A stretch of DNA of 64,000 nucleotides, taken from positions 5,642,001-5,706,000 of the forward strand of contig NZ_CP042431.1 in NCBI RefSeq assembly GCF_007970185.1, read 5' to 3'. How positions within the stretch are numbered: the first letter of the stretch is position 1; each line of letters starts with the position of its first letter. This document shows positions 1 through 9,207 of the stretch, one piece after another. The notes beneath the pieces are model-generated. The model made no database searches. It had not been told where the DNA came from and was given only the letters and a program-made list of their open reading frames with translations. The position numbers and the translations under genes were made by a program. Source of the stretch: Pseudobacter ginsenosidimutans. Lineage in GTDB: Bacteria > Bacteroidota > Bacteroidia > Chitinophagales > Chitinophagaceae.

Positions 1-2
1 TT

Positions 3-212
3 CTTTCCGCATCGCTCTTCATTCCAGTTTTCTATTTATTGAATGAGCTCCGGTTGCCGGATCTGATAGTTCTTCTTATCAGCATTCCCGCTTGTACCTT
101 TTTCTATTTTATAATGCAGTTGTATGTTCTGCGCAATGAGTTTGCGCGCGCTATCCTTCAATGGGTCAGCAATAGTTTCATAAAAAAAGAAACTGGCAGT
201 CCATCCGCATAA
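3..212 (+). CDS. C-terminal fragment of a membrane protein (5' end outside window)
   Basis: The frame is open from the window edge to a TAA at 210-212 and encodes about 69 residues. The piece is rich in Leu, Ile, Val and Phe with two probable membrane segments and a short basic polar tail ending in IKKETGSPSA. This would suit the last helices of a multi-pass transporter such as a polysaccharide flippase, but no motif identifies the family, so that is only a guess. A strong hairpin lies directly after it. Confidence 0.55.
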   Translation, partial: LSASLFIPVFYLLNELRLPDLIVLLISIPACTFFYFIMQLYVLRNEFARAILQWVSNSFIKKETGSPSA

Positions 213-239
213 AATGCAAAAAGCCCTCCAAAGAGGGCT
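210..239 (-). terminator. Intrinsic terminator between convergent genes
   Basis: AGCCCTC (222-228) pairs with GAGGGCT (233-239) around a CAAA loop. Read on the minus strand the stem is followed by TTTTTGCATTTT, a good terminator for the acyl-CoA-binding protein gene. On the plus strand the T tract is poor, so the membrane-protein gene may rely on it only partly. Confidence 0.8.
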
Positions 240-262
240 CTCACAATAATGTGTACCTGAAA

Positions 263-520
263 CTAGCCTTTCAGTTTTTCAATCAGTTCTACATATTCTT
301 CCATGGCATTATCCTTGGACTTTCCTTTCAGGGCAGCCCAGGCTTCAAACTTGGCTTTCGATACAAAATCGAATGGATTGGAAGGCGGGTCCACGTTGAT
401 GTCCCCTTCGGTGGCCTGCTTGTAATAAGAGTACAATTGCAAAAGCGTGTCATTGCTGGGACGGTCAGTAAGGTTTTTGCTGTCTGCAACTGCTTGCTCG
501 AAGCGGGATTTCAAATCCAT
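263..520 (-). CDS. Acyl-CoA-binding protein (ACBP)
   Basis: An 85-residue cytoplasmic protein that would bind long-chain acyl-CoA esters and serve as an intracellular carrier and pool former. The length equals the usual single-domain ACBP (about 86). Visible family signatures are YSYYKQATEGD (residues 30-40) and KAKFEAWAALKGKSKDNAMEEYV (55-77), which hold the Tyr and Lys residues that contact CoA. The ATG at 520 is chosen because translation begins MDLKSRFEQAV, the normal ACBP N terminus; the reading frame extends upstream to 589 but those residues are not family-like. It lies 46 bases after the DUF2279 gene on the same strand, so the two may be cotranscribed, ending at the hairpin at 222-239. 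Confidence 0.93.
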   Translation of the reverse strand: MDLKSRFEQAVADSKNLTDRPSNDTLLQLYSYYKQATEGDINVDPPSNPFDFVSKAKFEAWAALKGKSKDNAMEEYVELIEKLKG

Positions 521-566
521 AAAAATGTTGATTTGTTGCGAATGTAAGGAATTGTTCAGAATCTGT

Positions 567-1574
567 TCACCAATAGAGTACATGGGCACTGAACTTTCCT
601 TTATTGCTGAGTTCCAGCGCAGGGGCGGGGATCTTGATCATATTCGCAACAAATAATACAGAACGCAGCCATTTTTTATTGGTGCGGATACGGGTAAGAT
701 CGATGTCAGGCGAAAGGAAGAAATGCCTGGTCCTTTCAAGTTGAGGATAGGTATAATCATTCCCATCGGGCCCTTTCCATTTGTTCTCTTCTCCGCCCAG
801 CATTCCGCGTGCATTGTAACCCACGGCCAGGTTGAGCCATTTCGGAAGTCTGCTTTCAGGAATGAATGAATTGATATTGAAACTGACCCAGTAGGTCTGT
901 GAATTATAATCTTTCAACAACCGCTCGTAGAGGGGTTTGCCAAAAAGCTGATTGCGCCTGTTCTTCATTTCCTGAGTGGAATAATCATAAGCCGTATAAC
1001 CCAGTTTGATCTGGATCCTTTGTTCGTTCCATGCAAGGTCCTGGGCCAGGTAAGCAGCTGCGCCGGCAGCATTGGCCGCCATATCGCCCCAGCTGAAGCC
1101 CCATTCCGCGGAATAGCCATCCTGGATCTCGATGATACTTTGATAGGCTACAGCACTGAAGGCGCCAAGCCAGGCACTCTTTTTGCGACCCAGTCCCGTC
1201 CAATGCCAGGCTTCGGTGGACACCCTGCTTAACTGGTAGGCAGTCCAGGTGTGCCCGGCTTTATCCATTTGCTGCCATTCTTTGTTATCATTGAAAAAAT
1301 GGAAATGGGTTTTCTCATATCCTTCGTACCAGGCTTTGTTGAGTGCAATGAAGGAGCCGGTCCATAATCCAACATGAGCGCCTGTAACCAGCCAGAGCCT
1401 GGGCTGTGAAACTGTGCGGACCGGTGCAGTGTTGAGGGAGGAAGTGGCAACAGTATCTCCGGAATGTCCGGACTGATACAAATCAACCTGAACTTCCTGC
1501 GCATGGAGGTGCACCAGGGGCAGCAACAGACATGCGATGAAGAGAAGGGGTTTTCTCCTGCGGCGCTGGGTCAT
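567..1574 (-). CDS. DUF2279 family envelope protein
   Basis: A 335-residue protein beginning MTQRRRRKP followed by a hydrophobic segment ending LHAQ, a signal peptide with cleavage near residue 26. The central part has the DUF2279/YfiM-like pattern: a helix with WLVTGAHVGLWTGSFIALNKAWY, then HFFNDNKEWQQMDKAGHTWTAYQLSR and GFSWGDMAANAAGAAAYL, typical of predicted periplasmic or outer-membrane-associated proteins of Bacteroidota. The second half is rich in aromatic and alternating residues and could form beta strands. Function is unknown. The ATG at 1574 is preferred over an in-frame TTG at 1610, which would sit inside the probable promoter. It heads a likely two-gene unit with the ACBP gene. 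Confidence 0.85.
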   Translation of the reverse strand: MTQRRRRKPLLFIACLLLPLVHLHAQEVQVDLYQSGHSGDTVATSSLNTAPVRTVSQPRLWLVTGAHVGLWTGSFIALNKAWYEGYEKTHFHFFNDNKEWQQMDKAGHTWTAYQLSRVSTEAWHWTGLGRKKSAWLGAFSAVAYQSIIEIQDGYSAEWGFSWGDMAANAAGAAAYLAQDLAWNEQRIQIKLGYTAYDYSTQEMKNRRNQLFGKPLYERLLKDYNSQTYWVSFNINSFIPESRLPKWLNLAVGYNARGMLGGEENKWKGPDGNDYTYPQLERTRHFFLSPDIDLTRIRTNKKWLRSVLFVANMIKIPAPALELSNKGKFSAHVLYW

Positions 1575-1579
1575 AACAT

Positions 1580-1610
1580 AAAAAATACGTTTGTAACACG
1601 AGGTTGTCAA
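1580..1610 (-). promoter_or_regulatory. Promoter of the DUF2279 gene
   Basis: On the minus strand a TTG (1608-1610) is followed after exactly 20 bases by TATTTTTT (1580-1587), seven of eight positions of the Bacteroidota -7 element TAnnTTTG. The ATG at 1574 follows five bases later, so the transcript would have almost no leader. Confidence 0.5.
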
Positions 1611-1674
1611 TCCATAAAATTCAATAACTTCAGACCTTCAACCCGTCATAGAACGTGCAAATTAAAAAGTTAGT

Positions 1675-3399
1675 ATGGAAGCTAAGATCAAGGAAAATGT
1701 GAATGCCTGGCTGAATGGAAATTTTGATCAGGATACAAAAAATGAAATCAGGAGGCTGGAAGCGGAGAACCCCAATGAACTGGCCGATGCATTTTACCGG
1801 AACCTGGAATTCGGTACCGGCGGACTGCGCGGCATCATGGGCGTAGGCACCAACCGTATGAACAAATACACGGTGGGCATGAGTACACAGGGATATGCCA
1901 ATTATCTTAAGCAAACATATCCCGGCGGTGATGTCCGTGTGGCCATTGCACATGATCCACGCAATAACAGCCGCAATTTCGCCGAGATCACCGCCAATGT
2001 GATGGCGGCCAACGGCATCAAAGTATTTCTCTTTGAATCCCTCAGGCCAACGCCTGAACTGAGTTTCACCATCCGAAAACTCGGTTGTCAGGGAGGCGTG
2101 GTTTGTACAGCTTCCCATAACCCGAAAGAATACAACGGATACAAAGCATACTGGAATGATGGCGGACAACTGGTACCACCGCATGATAAAAACGTTATAC
2201 GGGAGGTAGACAAGATCGCTTCTGTTGACGATGTGAAATGGAGTGGTGGCGAAGCCAATATCCAGATCATCGGAAAGGAGATGGACGATGCCTATATCAA
2301 AATGGTAAAGGGCCTCAGTGTTTATCCTGAAGTGATTGCACAGCAACATGATCTGAAGATCGTGTATACTCCAATTCATGGTACAGGCATCATGCTGGTG
2401 CCGCAGGTATTGAGGGAGTTCGGTTTCACCAATGTTACGATAGTGGAAGAGCAGGCAAAGCCCGATGGCAATTTCCCTACCGTGGTATATCCGAATCCTG
2501 AAGAGTCCGAAGCCATGAGCATCGGTCTCAAAAAAGCAAAGGCACTGGACGCGGATATCCTGCTGGGTACCGATCCTGATGCTGACCGCGTTGGTATCGG
2601 CATCAAAGACAATAATGGCAACTGGGTGCTCATGAATGGCAACCAGACTGCCGTACTCGCTTTCAACTACCTGCTGGAAGCACGACGTACTAAAGGTGTG
2701 GCACAACCGAACGACATGGTGGTGAAGACCATCGTTACCACAGATATGATCGACAGGATCGCGGCCCATTACAATGTTGCCTGTTACAATGTGCTCACCG
2801 GCTTCAAATGGATCGCTGAACTGATCAAGGAAAAAGAAGGAAAAGAGAATTATGTAATTGGCGGTGAAGAAAGTTATGGATTGATGATTGGCGACCAGCT
2901 CAGGGATAAAGACGCCGTAAGCGCAGTAGCCCTGCTTTGCGAAATGGCTGCTTACGAAAAAGCGAAAGGACGCAGCCTCTACGATAAACTGCTTGACCTC
3001 TACATTCAGTTCGGTTATTTCCAGGAACACCTGATCTCCATCACAAAGAAGGGGATGAACGGACAACAGGAGATTGCCGGTATGATGGAGCAGTATCGTA
3101 AAACACCGCCTGCATCACTGAACAATACACCTGTGGTACAGTTATTGGATTACCAGCTGAAACGCGGACGCAATCTGCAAACAGGAGAGGAGTGGGATAT
3201 CAGTTTGCCCGGCTCCAATGTATTGCAGTTCATCCTGGCCGATGGAAGCAAGATCTCTGCCCGCCCCAGCGGAACAGAGCCCAAAATAAAATTCTATTTC
3301 AGCGTGAATACGCAACTCAGCAATGCCAACGGGTTTCCTGAAGCGCAGGCTGCAGCAAAAAGCAAGATCGACGGGATCATTCAAGGCCTGTCTTTATAA
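1675..3399 (+). CDS. Phospho-sugar mutase (phosphoglucomutase/phosphomannomutase, PGM2/PgcA-like)
   Basis: A 574-residue cytoplasmic alpha-D-phosphohexomutase interconverting hexose (or pentose) 1- and 6(5)-phosphates, linking glycolysis to nucleotide-sugar and polysaccharide synthesis. All four active-site loops are visible: TASHNP with the phosphoserine Ser147; the metal loop GTDPDADRVG (Asp300, Asp302, Asp304); the sugar loop GGEESYG (396-402); and the phosphate loop RPSGTEPKIKF from residue 530. The length of about 575 and the extended loops match the PGM2/PgcA branch rather than the 450-residue ManB/GlmM branch. The ATG gives a normal N terminus. Transcribed divergently from the DUF2279 gene and followed 24 bases later by the Skp-like gene. 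The exact sugar specificity cannot be read from sequence. Confidence 0.95.
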   Translation: MEAKIKENVNAWLNGNFDQDTKNEIRRLEAENPNELADAFYRNLEFGTGGLRGIMGVGTNRMNKYTVGMSTQGYANYLKQTYPGGDVRVAIAHDPRNNSRNFAEITANVMAANGIKVFLFESLRPTPELSFTIRKLGCQGGVVCTASHNPKEYNGYKAYWNDGGQLVPPHDKNVIREVDKIASVDDVKWSGGEANIQIIGKEMDDAYIKMVKGLSVYPEVIAQQHDLKIVYTPIHGTGIMLVPQVLREFGFTNVTIVEEQAKPDGNFPTVVYPNPEESEAMSIGLKKAKALDADILLGTDPDADRVGIGIKDNNGNWVLMNGNQTAVLAFNYLLEARRTKGVAQPNDMVVKTIVTTDMIDRIAAHYNVACYNVLTGFKWIAELIKEKEGKENYVIGGEESYGLMIGDQLRDKDAVSAVALLCEMAAYEKAKGRSLYDKLLDLYIQFGYFQEHLISITKKGMNGQQEIAGMMEQYRKTPPASLNNTPVVQLLDYQLKRGRNLQTGEEWDISLPGSNVLQFILADGSKISARPSGTEPKIKFYFSVNTQLSNANGFPEAQAAAKSKIDGIIQGLSL

Positions 3400-3423
3400 A
3401 AACCAATAAAAAAAACAACTACA

Positions 3424-3981
3424 ATGAAGAGATTATTTTCATGCTTACTTGTGACAATGGTTTTGATGAGTGTGGGTACAGGCTCTCAGGCTCAGACCAA
3501 GATTGGATATATCAGCCTGCAGGAACTGATAGTTGCCATGCCTGAATACAAAAAGGCCAATGGCGATATGCAGGAGCATCAGAAAGCTTTGCAGGAGCAG
3601 GCAAACGATTACCAGGTGGAATTCCAGCGGAAAGACAGCATTTTCAATGTTGACTCAGTCAAATGGACGCCGGCTATGCGTGAGATAAAAAGAAAGGAAC
3701 TGAACGAACTATATATCAAGATCGTGAACTTCAACCAGACCGCACAGCAGTCCATGCAGAAGAAAGAGCAGGAATTGCTGGAGCCCATTCAGCAAAAAGC
3801 CGTGCAAACCACACAGGCTGTTGCCAAGGAGAACGGGTATGCCTATATTCTCAGCAAAGAGCAACTGATCGCTTTCCCTGCTGCCGATGACATACTACCG
3901 CTTGTGGCAAAGAAACTGGGGATCAACCTGAGCGCTGCGCCGCCGCCGGCAGGTGCACCAGGTGGGGTAAGAAGACCGTAA
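3424..3981 (+). CDS. OmpH/Skp family periplasmic chaperone
   Basis: A 185-residue exported protein. Residues 1-23 form a signal peptide ending SQAQ. The mature part starts KIGYISLQELIVAMPEYKKA, the usual start of OmpH/Skp proteins, followed by a long charged Gln/Lys/Glu-rich helical region (about 45-130), as in the jellyfish-like coiled-coil trimer that escorts outer-membrane proteins to the BAM machinery. A short Pro/Gly/Ala-rich tail ends the protein. It lies 24 bases behind the phosphohexomutase gene and is closed by a hairpin at 4006. The physical link to the mutase looks fortuitous. Family assignment is secure; chaperone function is inferred from the family. Confidence 0.9.
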   Translation: MKRLFSCLLVTMVLMSVGTGSQAQTKIGYISLQELIVAMPEYKKANGDMQEHQKALQEQANDYQVEFQRKDSIFNVDSVKWTPAMREIKRKELNELYIKIVNFNQTAQQSMQKKEQELLEPIQQKAVQTTQAVAKENGYAYILSKEQLIAFPAADDILPLVAKKLGINLSAAPPPAGAPGGVRRP

Positions 3982-4005
3982 CAGGGATATAAATTTATAA
4001 TGGAG

Positions 4006-4039
4006 AAGCCGTTCTGTACAGAGCGGCTTTTTCTTTTTT
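4006..4039 (+). terminator. Intrinsic terminator after the Skp-like gene
   Basis: AAGCCG (4006-4011) pairs with CGGCTT (4024-4029); the loop can extend the stem through TCTG/CAGA. It is followed by TTTTCTTTTTT. Confidence 0.88.
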
Positions 4040-4096
4040 GAACAGTGGGACCACTCACCGGGCACAGGATTTGAAGCCATTCCACAAAACAGCATC

Positions 4097-4291
4097 ATGG
4101 AAAAGAGGATTCTTGGAATTTTTTTCTCCCTGCTGGGAACCGTTGGACTGATCCTGGCAGCAGCCAATTTCGTAAGTGGCGCCAGTAAGACCAAAGACAT
4201 AAAGCTGATGGCCATTTATGCTATACTGGGACTGGTATTCTTTATCGCAGGCATCGGGTTGATCAGAAATACGAAGGACAGGCCTTCCTGA
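4097..4291 (+). CDS. Small two-helix membrane protein, unknown function
   Basis: A 64-residue protein starting MEKRILGIFFSLLG with two membrane segments (about 5-27 and 37-57) joined by a charged loop SKTKDIK, ending in a basic tail. Its composition and topology look genuine, and similar small membrane proteins are common in Bacteroidota. It sits after the Skp terminator and has its own start 57 bases downstream. No function can be assigned. The same frame stays open for 40 codons after the TGA, noted separately. Confidence 0.7.
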   Translation: MEKRILGIFFSLLGTVGLILAAANFVSGASKTKDIKLMAIYAILGLVFFIAGIGLIRNTKDRPS

Positions 4292-4411
4292 AAATACCGG
4301 CTCAATGCAGGAACATTCAGCTATATCTTCCTAAAAGACAGTTCGCTCATCCTCGGTTATGAACAGGCAGATGCACTGAAATATTTTCTCTCAAAGCCTG
4401 AATGGCCCAAA

Positions 4412-4441
4412 TAAAAAAGTGACCGCCAGATGGCAATCACT
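4412..4441 (-). terminator. Intrinsic terminator for the Gfo/Idh/MocA gene
   Basis: On the minus strand AGTGA..TCACT encloses an inner GCCA/TGGC stem and is followed by TTTTTTATTT. On the plus strand it is followed by CTTCT, so it may also serve the small membrane-protein gene. Confidence 0.75.
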
Positions 4442-4465
4442 CTTCTACTAAAATATCGATAACAA

Positions 4466-5659
4466 TTATTCTATCGTTCTTTCACTGATCTTTCCAGTAG
4501 TCTTGTTTTTCAGGATCAGTTTTTTTGCACCGTAATGCGTTACTTCTTCTTTCACCAGGTAATGGTCTTTATCAAATTCCACCAGGTGACTGTCTTTTGT
4601 AACGCCGGTCTTGCCACGCCAGATGTCGAGCTTCACCGGTTCCCATTGTTTCGATTTGGCGGAGCGGTAGGCTGCATCCAGTATACAGTTCACCACATAA
4701 CCATCATAGAAGGTTTCTTTGGGAGATGAGCCGTTTTCCATGGCGTTGAACATATCCATGAACATATGGTTGTAACCGAGCTCATTCAGTTCATCACCTA
4801 CCGGGAACAACCAACCGCTGTTGCTTTCAGCTTTTTCAGCAACATAGTCGGCGCCTTTGCCGGTGGTGAACATATCGAAACCGGTACGGAGGAAACTATT
4901 GATCCAGATAGTGCCTTCAGTGCCCATCACTTCATCACGAAGATCGAGGCCACCACGGAAGGTCCAACTGACTTCGAATTGTCCGATAGCGCCGTTCTCA
5001 TATTTTACCAGACCGATAGCATGGTCTTCCGCATCGATGGGTTTCACCTGCGTGTCGGCCCAGCACATCACTTCAACCGGTTTGATGTCTTTACCAATAT
5101 AGCTGCGGCTGATCTCCACGCAATGACAACCGAGGTCGAGGATGCAACCACCGCCGGCCAGCTCCATGTCCCAGAACCAGTCGCTATGCGGCCCGGGATG
5201 CGTTTCCCGGCTCTTGGCCCAGAGGATGCGGCCCAAAGCCCCGTTCTGCACGGATTCCAGCGCTTTGATGAATTTGGGCGTATAAACAAGGTCTTCCAGG
5301 TATCCGTTGAAGATGCCTGCTTTCTCCACTGCTTCCAGCATACGCCTCGCTTCCTCACCATTACGGCCAAGTGGTTTGGTGGTGATCACCGCTTTCTGGT
5401 GTTTGCAACAAAGCATCACAGCTTCTTCGTGCATATGATTCGGCAATGAAATACAAACCACATCCACTTCCGGACGGGCGATGGCTTCTTCCAGATTGGT
5501 AGTATAAAAACCAACATTGTAATCGTCTGCAAACTTCTTTGCACTTTCCTTTCTGCGGGAATAGATGCTAACGATCTTGTCCCTGCTTCTGTATCCTTGA
5601 ATCGAATCCGCATAGAAGCGTCCGATAAACCCGGAACCGAGCATCGCAATTCTTTTCAT
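4466..5659 (-). CDS. Gfo/Idh/MocA family oxidoreductase
   Basis: A 397-residue cytoplasmic NAD(P)-dependent oxidoreductase acting on a sugar or cyclitol. The N-terminal Rossmann fold begins [19 protein letters not shown]; the second strand shows [11 protein letters not shown], and TTKPLGRN (about 93-100) replaces the usual EKP motif, keeping the catalytic-region lysine. The C-terminal domain carries [14 protein letters not shown], the family's substrate-facing GG..D.G.H helix. No signal peptide is present, unlike many Bacteroidota members. It follows the MFS gene by 35 bases on the same strand, so uptake and oxidation of one sugar-like substrate is a reasonable inference. The substrate cannot be named. 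Confidence 0.93.
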   Translation of the reverse strand: MKRIAMLGSGFIGRFYADSIQGYRSRDKIVSIYSRRKESAKKFADDYNVGFYTTNLEEAIARPEVDVVCISLPNHMHEEAVMLCCKHQKAVITTKPLGRNGEEARRMLEAVEKAGIFNGYLEDLVYTPKFIKALESVQNGALGRILWAKSRETHPGPHSDWFWDMELAGGGCILDLGCHCVEISRSYIGKDIKPVEVMCWADTQVKPIDAEDHAIGLVKYENGAIGQFEVSWTFRGGLDLRDEVMGTEGTIWINSFLRTGFDMFTTGKGADYVAEKAESNSGWLFPVGDELNELGYNHMFMDMFNAMENGSSPKETFYDGYVVNCILDAAYRSAKSKQWEPVKLDIWRGKTGVTKDSHLVEFDKDHYLVKEEVTHYGAKKLILKNKTTGKISERTIE

Positions 5660-5694
5660 AATGTTTGTTCGTATTAGGTTCTTGAAGTATTCTG

Positions 5695-6897
5695 TTATGC
5701 CTTCTCAGCAAGCTGTTTTTTCTCGCGGAAGAAGAGAATGAAATAGATCAGCACTGCAATAGCAATGTAAGCAGGAACGAACCAGATACTCTTCCAGTCG
5801 TGCCCGCCTTCGGTTGCATAACTGTTGGTTACATATCCTGAGAACTTCGTGCCGATTACCATACCGAGGCCATAAGTAGCAAAGGTGAAAAGCCCCTGAG
5901 CAGCGCTCTTGATTTTTTCTCCTGCTTTCTTTTCGGTATACATATATCCGGTAACGAAGAAGAAGTCATAACATACGCCATGCAGGATGATGCCCGCATA
6001 CAACAACCAGGTGCCTGTACCGGCATCGCCATAAGCAAAAGCCACATAACGCAGGATCCACGCCAGCATTCCGATGATGAGCATATTCTTTACACCGATC
6101 CTGTTAAAGAGGAAAGGAATGGCCAGAATGAAAAGCCCTTCGGAGAACTGACCGATGATCATTTTACTGGCAGGTTTATCCATCCCCACTTCATTCAGGA
6201 ATGGATTGGCAAATCCATAGTAGAAGGAGAGCGGGATGCAGATCAGAATGGCAGCAATGAAGAAGACCAGGTAAGATTTATTTTTCAACAGAGCGAAAGC
6301 TTCTACTCCAAGCGCTTTGGATGCAGAACCAGTTGCATCTCTTTTAGGAGGCGTATTGGGTAAAATGAAACTGTACAAACCCAAAACAACCGAAGCGCCT
6401 GCAGCGATCAGGAAAGTAGTGGAGGTTTTTTCGATCTGCAATTGTCCAACCAGAAAACCGGCTACGATCCAGCCGATCGTACCAAATACCCTGATCCAGG
6501 GGAATTGTTTGCCGGGATCGCTCATGTGCTGGAAGGCGATGCTATTACTGAGTGCGATAGTAGGCATGTAAAGAATGGAATACAATAATACCACCCAGAA
6601 GAATACGTCTGCGTCCGTCACCATTGTGGACAGATAAAGTATTACAGCGCCACCCAGGTGAAGCAGGCCCATCATTTTTTGAGCAGCGAAGTACCGGTCT
6701 GCGATCATTCCCACAAAAAAGGGAGAGATCATGGTGGCAATGGCCAGCGCCATATAAGCATCGCCAATTTTTTTATCGATTCCAGCTGTTTGCATATGCT
6801 CTCCCATATAAGTTCCGAGCGTAACATACCAGGCGCACCAGATAAAGTACTGGAGGAACATCATAATGGCAAGCGAAATCCCCGTGTTAGTTTTCAT
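5695..6897 (-). CDS. MFS transporter, nucleoside:H+ symporter-like (NupG family)
   Basis: A 400-residue inner-membrane protein with about 12 membrane segments. It starts [31 protein letters not shown], the characteristic opening of the nucleoside:proton symporter family (NupG/XapB), and contains [15 protein letters not shown] in the loop between helices 2 and 3 and [14 protein letters not shown] in helix 5. In Bacteroidota members of this family often lie beside Gfo/Idh/MocA dehydrogenases and may carry sugars rather than nucleosides; here it is directly upstream of such a gene. Transcribed divergently from the marR-hut block. Family confident, substrate not. Confidence 0.9.
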   Translation of the reverse strand: MKTNTGISLAIMMFLQYFIWCAWYVTLGTYMGEHMQTAGIDKKIGDAYMALAIATMISPFFVGMIADRYFAAQKMMGLLHLGGAVILYLSTMVTDADVFFWVVLLYSILYMPTIALSNSIAFQHMSDPGKQFPWIRVFGTIGWIVAGFLVGQLQIEKTSTTFLIAAGASVVLGLYSFILPNTPPKRDATGSASKALGVEAFALLKNKSYLVFFIAAILICIPLSFYYGFANPFLNEVGMDKPASKMIIGQFSEGLFILAIPFLFNRIGVKNMLIIGMLAWILRYVAFAYGDAGTGTWLLYAGIILHGVCYDFFFVTGYMYTEKKAGEKIKSAAQGLFTFATYGLGMVIGTKFSGYVTNSYATEGGHDWKSIWFVPAYIAIAVLIYFILFFREKKQLAEKA

Positions 6898-7086
6898 CAG
6901 TCTGTATTGGTTTAGTAGAAGTTATGTTTGATTAAGAGGGAAATTTACAAAACAATTTGATAGTGGCGTCAGTACACAGTGAAAAACTCTTCCACATTAC
7001 GAATAATATTACGGGGATAAATAATGCATGCTATAACGACTGCCGGCACCCTGCACAAATTTTTCATGCTGCTTGATCCAAATTCC

Positions 7087-7111
7087 TATATTTGTATAAG
7101 TGCTTATACAA
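7087..7111 (+). promoter_or_regulatory. marR-hutHU promoter with MarR-type operator
   Basis: A perfect -7 element TATATTTG (7087-7094) runs into an inverted repeat TTGTATAAG-TG-CTTATACAA (7092-7111) with nine-base arms. The repeat overlaps the -7 element and the expected start of transcription, and ends six bases before the ATG at 7118. This position suits autorepression by the MarR protein it precedes. A second copy of the core lies upstream of hutI (16652-16665). Confidence 0.75.
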
Positions 7112-7117
7112 TTATCT

Positions 7118-7603
7118 ATGAACTTTTACGAATCACTCGGATTTCTTGTGCTGGGCAGCCGCCTCCGCCGCCTCAGTGAAACATTTCTGGCAGACGTGAA
7201 CAGGGTTTACGCTGAACATCAACTGAAGTTCGACGCCAGCTGGTTTCCCGTTTTCTATATTCTCAGTAAACAGAAACAGGTTTCCATCCGCTATATAGCC
7301 GATGAACTGGCCGTTTCCCATTCCGCCATCAGCCAGCTCGTGAGCAGCCTGCAGGATAAAGGTCTGGTGAAGACCACAGCCTCAGCAGATGATGGTAGAA
7401 AGAAGGTAGTCACCTTTACTGCAAAAGGATTAAAACTTCAGCAACAGATAGAGCCTGTTTGGAGCGCCCTGAGCAAAGCCATGGAAGAACTGGCGAAGGA
7501 AGGTAACCACAGCAAACATTTCCTCAAGGCCATTGGCGAATTCGAATCAGGACTGTCATCTGCTTCACTTTTCGAAAGAGTGGAAAAACATCTCGATCAA
7601 TAA
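7118..7603 (+). CDS. MarR family transcriptional regulator, probable hut regulator
   Basis: A 161-residue winged-helix regulator. The N-terminal helices read SRLRRLSETFLADVNRVY; the DNA-recognition region is VSIRYIADELAVSHSAISQLVSSLQDKGLV (about 62-91), followed by the wing DDGRKKVVTFTAKG with the conserved Asp-Arg. The ATG at 7118 is preferred; an in-frame GTG at 7100 falls inside the operator palindrome. It lies 18 bases upstream of hutH on the same strand and the same palindrome occurs at hutI, so it probably senses histidine or urocanate and controls the histidine degradation genes. That role is inferred; classical hut regulators are GntR-type HutC or HutP. It resembles the second MarR at 33784-34287 (shared RL.RL.E and WFPV.Y.L patterns). 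Confidence 0.92.
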   Translation: MNFYESLGFLVLGSRLRRLSETFLADVNRVYAEHQLKFDASWFPVFYILSKQKQVSIRYIADELAVSHSAISQLVSSLQDKGLVKTTASADDGRKKVVTFTAKGLKLQQQIEPVWSALSKAMEELAKEGNHSKHFLKAIGEFESGLSSASLFERVEKHLDQ

Positions 7604-7621
7604 TCTTACAAATCCAAATAC

Positions 7622-9196
7622 ATGAACGAGTTTCAATACGGCATCGATCAACTCACCGTCAGCAGCGCCCTTGCCATTGCTTCCGGCAGTCTGAAAGGCG
7701 TGCTGGGAAAAGCTTCCCGAGAGAAGGTGCTAAGCAGCCAGCAGCATGTGCAGGAGATCGTGAACACCAACCGCACAGTTTATGGCGTGAACACAGGTTT
7801 CGGCATTCTCGCATCCGCCAGCATCTCCGATGAAGACACCAGGCTGCTGCAGCATAAGATCCTGCAAAGCCATAGTGTAGGCGTAGGCGATCCCATTCCA
7901 ACTGAGGTAGCCAGGATCATGCTCATCACCAAGATGCAGGCATTGGCGCAGGGTTTTTCAGGTGTACAACTGGAAACACTGGAACGCATCAACTGGCATA
8001 TCGAAAACGATGTGATCCCCGTAGTACCGGAAAAGGGTAGTGTGGGCGCATCGGGAGATCTTGCTCCTTTATCGCATTTGTTCCTGCCGCTGATTGGACT
8101 GGGGGAAGTGTTTTACAAAGGAGAACGCCTGCCTTCACAGAAAGTATTGCAGCAATTCAACATGCATGCCATTCAGCTGGGACCGAAAGAAGGACTGGCG
8201 CTGATCAACGGAACACAATTCATTTTGTCGTTTGCTGTGAAAGCCGTGCAACGTATGCACAATTGCCTGGAAGCTGCCGATATCATCGGAGCGATGAGCC
8301 TCGAAGCCCTCACCGGCACCAAAGCCCCGTTTGATGAACGACTGCACCAGCTGCGTCCATATGCAGGCAGCAAACTGGTAGCGCAAAGACTTCGTTTATT
8401 ATTACATGATTCCAATATTATGCAAAGCCATATGGACTGTGGACGTGTGCAGGACCCATACAGCCTGCGTTGCATGCCACAGGTACATGGCGCCAGCCGC
8501 AATGCCTGGCTGCACCTGAAAGAACTCACCGAGATCGAGCTCAACTCAGTTACAGACAATCCTATCATTCTTGCTGCAGACGATACTATCAGTGGTGGTA
8601 ACTTCCATGGACAACCGATGGCGCTTCCTCTCGACTATGCCTGCTTTGCAGCAGCGGAGATAGGTAATATTGCCGACCGCCGTTGTTATCTTTTGCTGGA
8701 AGGAAAATGGGGACTGCCCATGCTGCTGATGAAGAATGTAGGGCTCAACAGCGGCTTCATGATCCCGCAATATACCACTGCTGCACTGGTAACAGAGAAC
8801 AAAACGCTTTGCTTTCCCGCCAGCGCCGATTCCATTCCCACTTCACTTGGTCAGGAAGACCATGTGAGCATGGGCAGCATCAGCGGCCGCAAGCTGAATA
8901 AAGTGATCGATAACCTGGAATACATTTTGGCCATCGAACTGCTCAGCGCCTGCCAGGCCATCGAGTTCCGCCGCCCGCTCAAAAGCAGCGCCATCCTGGA
9001 ATTTGCGCATGACTATGTACGTAAGTATGTGTCCTTTGCAGAAGAAGACAGGATCTTCGCCAATGATATCAACCAGATCCGCGAGATCATCCATGATTTC
9101 TCTTTCGTGGGCCAGGTGAACAGTTTTGCCAGTGCCGGTAAATCCATGCTCAATGAAGGATACGAACAATTTGAACTGACATCATCATCCAACTAA
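7622..9196 (+). CDS. hutH: Histidine ammonia-lyase
   Basis: A 524-residue cytoplasmic enzyme that removes ammonia from L-histidine to give trans-urocanate, the first step of histidine degradation. The MIO cofactor triad Ala143-Ser144-Gly145 lies in [14 protein letters not shown]. Other signatures are [10 protein letters not shown] with the catalytic Tyr near the N terminus, ALINGTQF, and the C-terminal [18 protein letters not shown]. Length fits the family (about 500-510). It directly follows marR and is followed 11 bases later by hutU, giving a marR-hutH-hutU unit. Confidence 0.97.
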   Translation: MNEFQYGIDQLTVSSALAIASGSLKGVLGKASREKVLSSQQHVQEIVNTNRTVYGVNTGFGILASASISDEDTRLLQHKILQSHSVGVGDPIPTEVARIMLITKMQALAQGFSGVQLETLERINWHIENDVIPVVPEKGSVGASGDLAPLSHLFLPLIGLGEVFYKGERLPSQKVLQQFNMHAIQLGPKEGLALINGTQFILSFAVKAVQRMHNCLEAADIIGAMSLEALTGTKAPFDERLHQLRPYAGSKLVAQRLRLLLHDSNIMQSHMDCGRVQDPYSLRCMPQVHGASRNAWLHLKELTEIELNSVTDNPIILAADDTISGGNFHGQPMALPLDYACFAAAEIGNIADRRCYLLLEGKWGLPMLLMKNVGLNSGFMIPQYTTAALVTENKTLCFPASADSIPTSLGQEDHVSMGSISGRKLNKVIDNLEYILAIELLSACQAIEFRRPLKSSAILEFAHDYVRKYVSFAEEDRIFANDINQIREIIHDFSFVGQVNSFASAGKSMLNEGYEQFELTSSSN

Positions 9197-9207
9197 AATC
9201 ATTCGTT

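Noticed and set aside
1630-3066. 478-residue open frame on the minus strand
   Set aside because: Lies wholly antisense to the phosphohexomutase gene, whose active-site motifs are complete; the translation is rich in Cys, His and Ile without any domain pattern. A shadow of the codon use of the real gene.
7100-7117. GTG start for the first MarR gene
   Set aside because: The GTG sits inside the operator palindrome and near the expected transcription start; the ATG at 7118 gives the normal N terminus.
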